DNA of 11,347 nucleotides from Kiritimatiellia bacterium (GTDB taxonomy: Bacteria > Verrucomicrobiota > Kiritimatiellia > JAAZAB01): positions 1 through 11,347 of the forward strand of contig JAGYMT010000026.1 in assembly GCA_018400335.1 (NCBI GenBank). Direction: 5' to 3'. The notes beneath the pieces were generated by a model that was not told the DNA's origin, made no database searches, and saw only the letters and a program-made list of their open reading frames with translations. Below are positions 6,832 to 11,347 of the stretch, one piece after another (position 1 is the first letter of the stretch; every line of letters starts with the position of its first letter). A program made the position numbers and the translations under genes.

Positions 6832-7875
6832 ATGAGCGAAGAACCACTTGGTATTGTACTCTCCGGCGATCTTGAATCCACAAGGCGCTCCCACGAAAAG
6901 TGGAGCCGCCAGGCGATAGATATGGACCTGTCCGGCGAGCCGGCAGATCCGCCGGACGCCTTCCAATCCACCATAAGGGAGCCGATCTCCGTTACGGGGC
7001 CGGGAACCTTTTTCGGAAGCGAATTCCGGACCCTGACTTTTGAGCCGTCCGGCGTCGAGGGCTGGTGGTTCAACCGTACCGACCTGCCCGCGTCACTGCC
7101 CATACGGGTTTCGGTCAGGGAAGTCTGGACAACCGAGCGCAACATAGTCCTGCGCAGCGGCTCGCCCCACAACTACATGCGCATGGTCGAGCACATCATC
7201 GCGCTCCGGCTGGGCATGGGAATAGATAACCTCGTTGTGAAGGTGACATCCGGCGATCCGCCCCTCTTCGACCGCGGCAGCATGGACCTCGTGGAGGCTC
7301 TGGAGTCGGCCGGCATCCAGAGGGACATGAGCCTGCCGGTGTCATACACAACCGTTAAGGAGCGGGTCACCGTCGCCGGCGGCAACGGGAGTTTTCTGAC
7401 TTTCTCGCCCTGCGCCCCGGACAATCCGGTTCTGCGAATTGATTGCGCGGTTGACTTCCCCAACGCCATCGGCAAACAGAGGATCATTTTCAACCTGAAC
7501 AGGAAATGGTTCCGCCACGGCGCGCTTGCTCGGACCAATACAACGGCCAAGATGGTGCTGTACTGCCACACGATCGGCAAGCTGTTCGCCGACACGCGGA
7601 ACCTGGGTTACACAAACAACAACATTCTCATCGCCGGACGGCGCCGTTACTCTAACACCCCCATGCTGCTGCACGAGGGGAAATCACTCGAAGCCGCGTG
7701 GCACCGCGCGATGATGGATCTGCTCGCGGCTGTGACGTTGATTGATCACGGGCGGTTCGCAGGAAATATCGTTTCGTACAAGGCCGGCCACAAGCTGGAC
7801 GCGGAGATGGCGAGGCTGCTCTATAAGTATAACGCTTTTGAACCGGTGAAGAATCCCGCCGTCGGGAAGGCGTGA
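6832..7875 (+). CDS. lpxC: Divergent LpxC homologue (UDP-3-O-acyl-N-acetylglucosamine deacetylase family)
   Basis: LpxC is the zinc deacetylase that commits UDP-3-O-acyl-GlcNAc to lipid A synthesis in the cytoplasm. The 347 residues align by eye with E. coli LpxC. TGPGTFFGSEFRTLTFEPS matches its first strands, NRTDL the R-T-D motif, and MVEHIIALRLGMGIDNLVV the TVEHLNAALAGLGIDN block (Glu120/His121 = E. coli Glu78/His79). His291 and Asp296 correspond to His238/Asp242, and NIVSYKAGHKLD to FTAYKSGHALN (His320 = His265). Oddities: about 45 extra N-terminal residues; H-x4-D where LpxC has H-x3-D; Arg292 for Lys239; Ala300 for Asp246; ARTNTT for ARTFGF. Family membership is strong, but normal activity is uncertain and a second standard LpxC may exist elsewhere. 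The ATG at 6832 has GAGGA at 6819-6823; an in-frame TTG at 6817 overlaps the gpmI stop and would add five residues. Confidence 0.85.
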   Translation: MSEEPLGIVLSGDLESTRRSHEKWSRQAIDMDLSGEPADPPDAFQSTIREPISVTGPGTFFGSEFRTLTFEPSGVEGWWFNRTDLPASLPIRVSVREVWTTERNIVLRSGSPHNYMRMVEHIIALRLGMGIDNLVVKVTSGDPPLFDRGSMDLVEALESAGIQRDMSLPVSYTTVKERVTVAGGNGSFLTFSPCAPDNPVLRIDCAVDFPNAIGKQRIIFNLNRKWFRHGALARTNTTAKMVLYCHTIGKLFADTRNLGYTNNNILIAGRRRYSNTPMLLHEGKSLEAAWHRAMMDLLAAVTLIDHGRFAGNIVSYKAGHKLDAEMARLLYKYNAFEPVKNPAVGKA

Positions 7876-7893
7876 TAGAAGACAACTGCGGCC
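7876..7893. other. 18-base gap between convergent gene clusters
   Basis: The LpxC homologue ends at 7875 and the oxidoreductase gene ends at 7894 from the other strand. The gap has no inverted repeat or T-run, so no intrinsic terminator is visible for either cluster. Transcription from each side probably runs into the other gene's 3' end or stops by Rho or collision. Confidence 0.6.
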
Positions 7894-8952
7894 CTACACC
7901 TTCCTGATCGCGTGGTCATTGAGCGCGACGCGGCGGCCTTCCCGCACCGAGACATAGCAGGCGAGCGTCATCCGCAATGCGGTACGGCCTTCCTCCGCCG
8001 TGGCGAGGGGTCCGCGCTTTCCGTCCAGGAATTCGGCCAGCGGACCGGCGAGGCCGGCAATCCTCTCGCCATGGTTCGCGGGCGTGGGCGCGCCGCCGCA
8101 AGTCCACTTGCCTTCATCAACGGTGTACCACTTGACCCCGCACGCGTCCGTCGGGCGCGGAACATTGCAGCTCGGAACATCACCATAATTCTGAACGATG
8201 CAGCCTTTTTCCGTAATGACCTCCACCGTGTTCTCCATCGCCGGGCATACGAAACTGCAACTCACCTCCGCGAGCGGCCCGCCGGGATACCTGAACAGCG
8301 CCACGCCGTTATCCATCGGCACCCGGGGATCATGCAGCGACATAATCTCGGCCGTTACGGTCTCGGGCTCGCCGAGCAGCCAGAGGATGAAGTCTATTGC
8401 GTGCGCCGCGTCATCAGCCCAGATATCGCGGTTCAGCTCCGGCCTGGTGTGCCAAAGCTGGGTGAAAGTGGGCCATAGGTGAGTGCTCAAACCGTGCCGG
8501 CGGCGCACCATGAAGACCTTTCCGAGCTTCCCGGTTTCGAGCAGATTTTTGATCTCGATATTTTGCGGGTCCGCCCTCATCTGCCACGCCATGGTGAAAG
8601 GAACGCCGCTTCGCTTCACGGCCCCGACTATGCGGTCGGCCTCGTCCATCGTCAGCGCCATCGGTTTCTGAAGGATGATCGCCTTGCCGGATGCCGCGGC
8701 TTGCTCAACAAGTTCGGCGTGTAGCGAGGTTTCCGAGGCGATCACCACGGCCTTGATATCCTGGCTTGCGAGCAACGCCCCGGCGTCATCATAAGGCTTA
8801 ATGTCGTGATCGGCGGCGGCTTTTTTGAGGCGGTCTGTATCATGATCCCAACCGGCAACCGCCTCGACGCCGAGCTCGGGGCGCTCTTTCCATCTCTTGC
8901 AGTACGCGCTCACATGCCCATGCGCAAAGCCGAGTATTCCGATCCTGACCAT
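7894..8952 (-). CDS. Gfo/Idh/MocA-family NAD(P)-dependent oxidoreductase
   Basis: A probable cytoplasmic sugar, inositol or amino-sugar dehydrogenase or related oxidoreductase; the substrate cannot be read from sequence. The 352 residues begin with a Rossmann nucleotide-binding fold (RIGILGFAHGHV, residues 3-14). The family's EKP motif appears as LQKP with the conserved Lys96. The catalytic Asp-x3-His region is DDAAHAIDFILWLLGEP (Asp180, His184). The C-terminal half (about 125-330) is the alpha/beta substrate domain and has several Cys residues. Length is typical (330-400). The ATG is supported by AAAGGA a few bases upstream, overlapping the stop of cobT 11 bases away, so this is the last gene of the - strand cluster. 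Many PVC-type genomes carry numerous paralogues of this family, which makes assignment to a pathway unsafe. Confidence 0.93.
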   Translation of the reverse strand: MVRIGILGFAHGHVSAYCKRWKERPELGVEAVAGWDHDTDRLKKAAADHDIKPYDDAGALLASQDIKAVVIASETSLHAELVEQAAASGKAIILQKPMALTMDEADRIVGAVKRSGVPFTMAWQMRADPQNIEIKNLLETGKLGKVFMVRRRHGLSTHLWPTFTQLWHTRPELNRDIWADDAAHAIDFILWLLGEPETVTAEIMSLHDPRVPMDNGVALFRYPGGPLAEVSCSFVCPAMENTVEVITEKGCIVQNYGDVPSCNVPRPTDACGVKWYTVDEGKWTCGGAPTPANHGERIAGLAGPLAEFLDGKRGPLATAEEGRTALRMTLACYVSVREGRRVALNDHAIRKV

Positions 8953-8956
8953 ATCG

Positions 8957-8965
8957 TTCCTTTCT
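8957..8965 (-). promoter_or_regulatory. Ribosome binding site for the Gfo/Idh/MocA gene
   Basis: On the - strand the sequence reads AGAAAGGAA, ending four bases before the start codon at 8952. It overlaps the cobT stop codon (8964-8966), consistent with coupled translation. Confidence 0.7.
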
Positions 8966-10019
8966 ACCCCTTGCTGACGCTGGCTGAACTGAATGTCGCC
9001 ATCTCATTGTATATCTTCACGGCAGCCTCAATAACCGGAAAAGCCAGCGCCGCTCCCGTTCCCTCCCCGAGGCGTAGTTCGAGATCGAGAATGGGCTTTA
9101 TGCCGAGCTGCCCGAAGAACGCGCCGTGGCCGCGCTCCTGCGAATTGTGGCTGAAGAACAGGTAGTCCATCACCTGCTTCTTCATGCGGATGGCAGCCAG
9201 CGCGCCGGCCGAGGAGATGAACCCGTCCACCACCACAGGCACCTTCTTCGAGGCCGCGCCAAGGATGAGCCCGCAGATGGCGGCAATCTCGAAACCGCCG
9301 AGGGCGGCAAGCGTGCCGAGCGGATCCGTCAGCCTGGCGCTGTTCACTTCCAGAGCCTGCTCGATAATCGCCGTCTTCTTCCTGAGCCTCTCGTCATCAA
9401 TGCCGGTTCCGCGCCCGGTGACCGTAGCGGCGAGGCAGTTGAGAAAGGCGGCAAACAGCGCCGAGGATGGAGTCGTGTTGCCTATTCCCATTTCACCCGT
9501 GCCGAGGAGCGTGACGCCTCCAGAAGCGGCCTCGATCGCAAGCCCGATTCCGGTTTCGATTGCCCGAGCGGCTTCTTCCCTTGACATTGCCGGGCCGCGC
9601 GCGATGTTGTCCGTGCCGCGCCTTATCTTCTGCCTGCACAGGCCGTCGGCCTTTTCAAGCGGATCGTCAACGCCCATGTCAACAACCAGCAATTCAGCTC
9701 CGGCGTGCCTCGCGAGCACATTAACCGCCGCACCGCCCGCGAGCATGTTCATCACCATCTGCGGCGTGACCTTGCGCGGATAGGCCGAGACGCCTTCATC
9801 CATCACGCCGTGATCGGCGGCAAAGCAGAAAATCTTCTTGCGGCCGAGGACGGGGCTGACTCTGCCCGTTGCCAGGCAGTATTGAATCGCAATTTCCTCG
9901 AGCCGGCCAAGACTGCCGGGCGGCTTGGTTAAGTCGTAAAGGTGAGTGCGCACCTGCTCCTCGATCGAGCAATCCGCCGGCCGGATCAATTCAAGCGTCT
10001 TGTCGAGTCGCCCTTCCAT
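8964..10019 (-). CDS. cobT: Nicotinate-nucleotide--dimethylbenzimidazole phosphoribosyltransferase
   Basis: A cytoplasmic enzyme of nucleotide-loop assembly in cobalamin synthesis. It transfers ribose phosphate from nicotinate mononucleotide to 5,6-dimethylbenzimidazole, giving alpha-ribazole 5'-phosphate and nicotinate. The 351 residues match the family's usual 340-360. Visible motifs are [13 protein letters not shown] near the N-terminus, [64 protein letters not shown] and [18 protein letters not shown], whose Glu319 corresponds to the catalytic Glu317 of the Salmonella enzyme. The frame stays open upstream to an ATG at 10133, but the conserved protein starts near 10019 and AAAGGGG lies about seven bases before it. 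No other cob gene (cobU, cobS, cobC) and no cobalamin riboswitch is visible, so this may serve salvage or remodelling. It lies 19 bases after the TrpB2 gene. Confidence 0.95.
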   Translation of the reverse strand: MEGRLDKTLELIRPADCSIEEQVRTHLYDLTKPPGSLGRLEEIAIQYCLATGRVSPVLGRKKIFCFAADHGVMDEGVSAYPRKVTPQMVMNMLAGGAAVNVLARHAGAELLVVDMGVDDPLEKADGLCRQKIRRGTDNIARGPAMSREEAARAIETGIGLAIEAASGGVTLLGTGEMGIGNTTPSSALFAAFLNCLAATVTGRGTGIDDERLRKKTAIIEQALEVNSARLTDPLGTLAALGGFEIAAICGLILGAASKKVPVVVDGFISSAGALAAIRMKKQVMDYLFFSHNSQERGHGAFFGQLGIKPILDLELRLGEGTGAALAFPVIEAAVKIYNEMATFSSASVSKG

Positions 10020-10026
10020 CCAATGT

Positions 10027-10034
10027 CCCCTTTC
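10027..10034 (-). promoter_or_regulatory. Ribosome binding site deciding the cobT start
   Basis: On the - strand GAAAGGGG lies seven bases before the ATG at 10019, in the short gap after the TrpB2 stop codon (10039-10041). It rules in favour of 10019 over the upstream in-frame ATG at 10133, which lies inside the TrpB2 gene. Confidence 0.75.
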
Positions 10035-10038
10035 AATG

Positions 10039-11347
10039 CTATTGCAGCGACGGCGGTTTCGGAAGCCCTTCAAGGCAGGCCAGCGAGCGTTCGAGCATCT
10101 CCTGCGGCAGCGCGTAGTCTGCGAGCTTGCCATCGAAGAATGCCTCGTAGCCGGACAGGTCCATCAGGCCGTGACCCGACCAGTTCATCAGGATAACCCG
10201 CTCCTTGCCTTCTTCTTTTGCACGATTCGCTTCCCTGATGGTCTGCGCGATGGCGTGCGAAGTCTCAGGCGCGGGTATGAAACCCTCCGTGTGCGCGAAC
10301 AATACGGCAGCGTTGTAGCACTCGATCTGGTCCAGCCCAGTGGCCTCGACGAGCTTCTCGCGGAGCACGTGGGAAACAAGCGGCGCCATGCCGTGATAGC
10401 GAAGGCCGCCGGCGTGAATGGGCGGCGGAACAAACCTGTGCCCGAGGCTGTGCATTGCGAGCAGAGGCGTCATCATCGCGACGTCGCCGGAATCATAGAC
10501 AAACGGGGCGCGCGTCATCGTCGGGCACGCCGTCGGTTCGGTCGCCACGATGCGGATATCCTTGCCGTGTATCTTGTCGCAGATGAACGGGAAGCTGATG
10601 CCGGCGAAATTGGAGCCGCCTCCGGCGCAGCCGACCACCACGTCCGGGTAGTCGCCCACCTTCTCGAGCTGTTTCTTTGCCTCCAGCCCGATGATCGTCT
10701 GGTGCATGAGAACGTGGTTGAGAACGCTGCCGAGCGAATAACGTGTGTCCTTCGAAGTAACGGCATCCTCGATGGCCTCGCTGATGGCGATGCCGAGACT
10801 GCCCGGCGTGTCCGGCATTTCCTTCAGGATCTGGCGTCCTGCGTTCGTCTGACTGCTCGGGCTGGCCACGCACTCGGCGCCCCAGGTCCGCATCATCATC
10901 TTCCGGAACGGCTTCTGGTCGAAGCTTATCCGGACCATGTAGACCTTGCATTCGAGACCCATGAGCTTGCAGCCCATAGCCAGCGCGCTGCCCCATTGGC
11001 CCGCGCCGGTTTCCGTGGTCAGGCGCTTTATCCCGAAAACCTTGTTGTAGTACGCCTGAGCGACCGCTGTGTTAGGCTTATGGCTGCCCGGCGGCGATAC
11101 GCCCTCGTTCTTGTAGTAGATCTTCGCCGGGGTCTGGAGAGCCTTTTCAAGACGCCTCGCCCGGTACAGCGGACTGGGACGCCACAGCATCAGGGCCTCG
11201 AGAACGGGCTCGGGGATGTCAATCCAGCGCTGCGTGCTGACCTCCTGCTCGATCAGGTTCATCGGGAAGACGGGCGCGAGGTCATCAGGCCCGATCGGCT
11301 TGCCGTCCTTGCCCACCGGCGGAGGCATGGCATGAGGAACTCCTGCA
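10039..11347 (-). CDS. trpB2: Tryptophan synthase beta chain, TrpB2 type (N-terminus beyond window)
   Basis: A PLP enzyme that joins indole and L-serine to make tryptophan. TrpB2 proteins lack parts of the usual TrpA contact surface and often act alone, for example in indole salvage. Numbering from the in-window Met at 11328, the PLP Lys is Lys84 in [11 protein letters not shown], the catalytic Glu is Glu106 in [10 protein letters not shown], and [11 protein letters not shown] is the phosphate-binding glycine loop. The opening [20 protein letters not shown] and the [17 protein letters not shown] insertion are typical of TrpB2 rather than TrpB1. The reading frame stays open from 11328 to the window edge (AGVPHA precedes MPPPV), and this family normally has about 20-30 residues before the PPP motif, so the true start is probably outside. 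No trpA or other trp gene is present. It is the first visible gene of the - strand cluster, followed by cobT. Confidence 0.93.
   Translation of the reverse strand, partial: AGVPHAMPPPVGKDGKPIGPDDLAPVFPMNLIEQEVSTQRWIDIPEPVLEALMLWRPSPLYRARRLEKALQTPAKIYYKNEGVSPPGSHKPNTAVAQAYYNKVFGIKRLTTETGAGQWGSALAMGCKLMGLECKVYMVRISFDQKPFRKMMMRTWGAECVASPSSQTNAGRQILKEMPDTPGSLGIAISEAIEDAVTSKDTRYSLGSVLNHVLMHQTIIGLEAKKQLEKVGDYPDVVVGCAGGGSNFAGISFPFICDKIHGKDIRIVATEPTACPTMTRAPFVYDSGDVAMMTPLLAMHSLGHRFVPPPIHAGGLRYHGMAPLVSHVLREKLVEATGLDQIECYNAAVLFAHTEGFIPAPETSHAIAQTIREANRAKEEGKERVILMNWSGHGLMDLSGYEAFFDGKLADYALPQEMLERSLACLEGLPKPPSLQ

Noticed and set aside
7912..8478. Open frame of 188 codons on the + strand antisense to the oxidoreductase gene
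   Set aside because: The - strand product has Rossmann, QKP and Asp-x3-His motifs; this one has none.
10020..10038. Possible cobalamin riboswitch upstream of cobT
   Set aside because: Only 19 bases separate the TrpB2 gene from cobT, far too short for a B12 riboswitch, and no B12-box-like sequence was noticed. One could exist upstream of the window.
10020..10133. Longer cobT start at 10133
   Set aside because: It would overlap the TrpB2 gene by 95 bases and add an Arg/Cys-rich tail unlike CobT proteins. The ATG at 10019 has a good ribosome binding site.

Overview
The window is densely coding, with about 98% of bases in genes and a high G+C content. It carries seven protein genes: four on the + strand (42-7875) converging on three on the - strand (7894-11347). 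I see no tRNA, rRNA, CRISPR array, insertion sequence or prophage gene. No stretch of 300 bases lacks a gene; the longest gap is 51 bases (3702-3752). The organism is very probably a Gram-negative-type bacterium, because one gene is an LpxC (lipid A) homologue. The very large Ser/Thr kinase with 'GMPL'-type leucine-rich repeats suggests the Planctomycetes/Verrucomicrobia/Lentisphaerae (PVC) group or a neighbouring uncultured phylum. That placement is inference from protein style and was not tested.

Plus strand. (1) 42-3701 encodes a 1219-residue membrane protein: cytoplasmic Hanks-type kinase, one transmembrane helix, long helical and linker region, then fourteen 21-residue leucine-rich repeats. 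(2) After 51 bases comes threonine synthase (thrC). (3) After 14 bases comes a long, plant-like cofactor-independent phosphoglycerate mutase (gpmI). (4) After 11 bases comes a divergent LpxC homologue. Genes 2-4 are spaced like one operon joining amino-acid synthesis, glycolysis and envelope lipid synthesis. The kinase may be co-transcribed or may be a separate upstream unit.

Minus strand, in order of transcription. (7) TrpB2-type tryptophan synthase beta chain, with its first residues beyond the right edge. (6) After 19 bases, cobT, which activates the lower-ligand base of cobalamin. (5) After 11 bases, a Gfo/Idh/MocA-family oxidoreductase. The two convergent clusters are only 18 bases apart, with no visible terminator.

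Most of the window is ordinary metabolism. Three points deserve a second look. The kinase has an HCD ('non-RD') catalytic loop combined with an LRR sensor-like region. The LpxC homologue has altered zinc-site spacing and changed active-site residues. TrpB2, cobT and an oxidoreductase form an unexpected small cluster. I found no convincing evidence of a wholly new multi-gene system.
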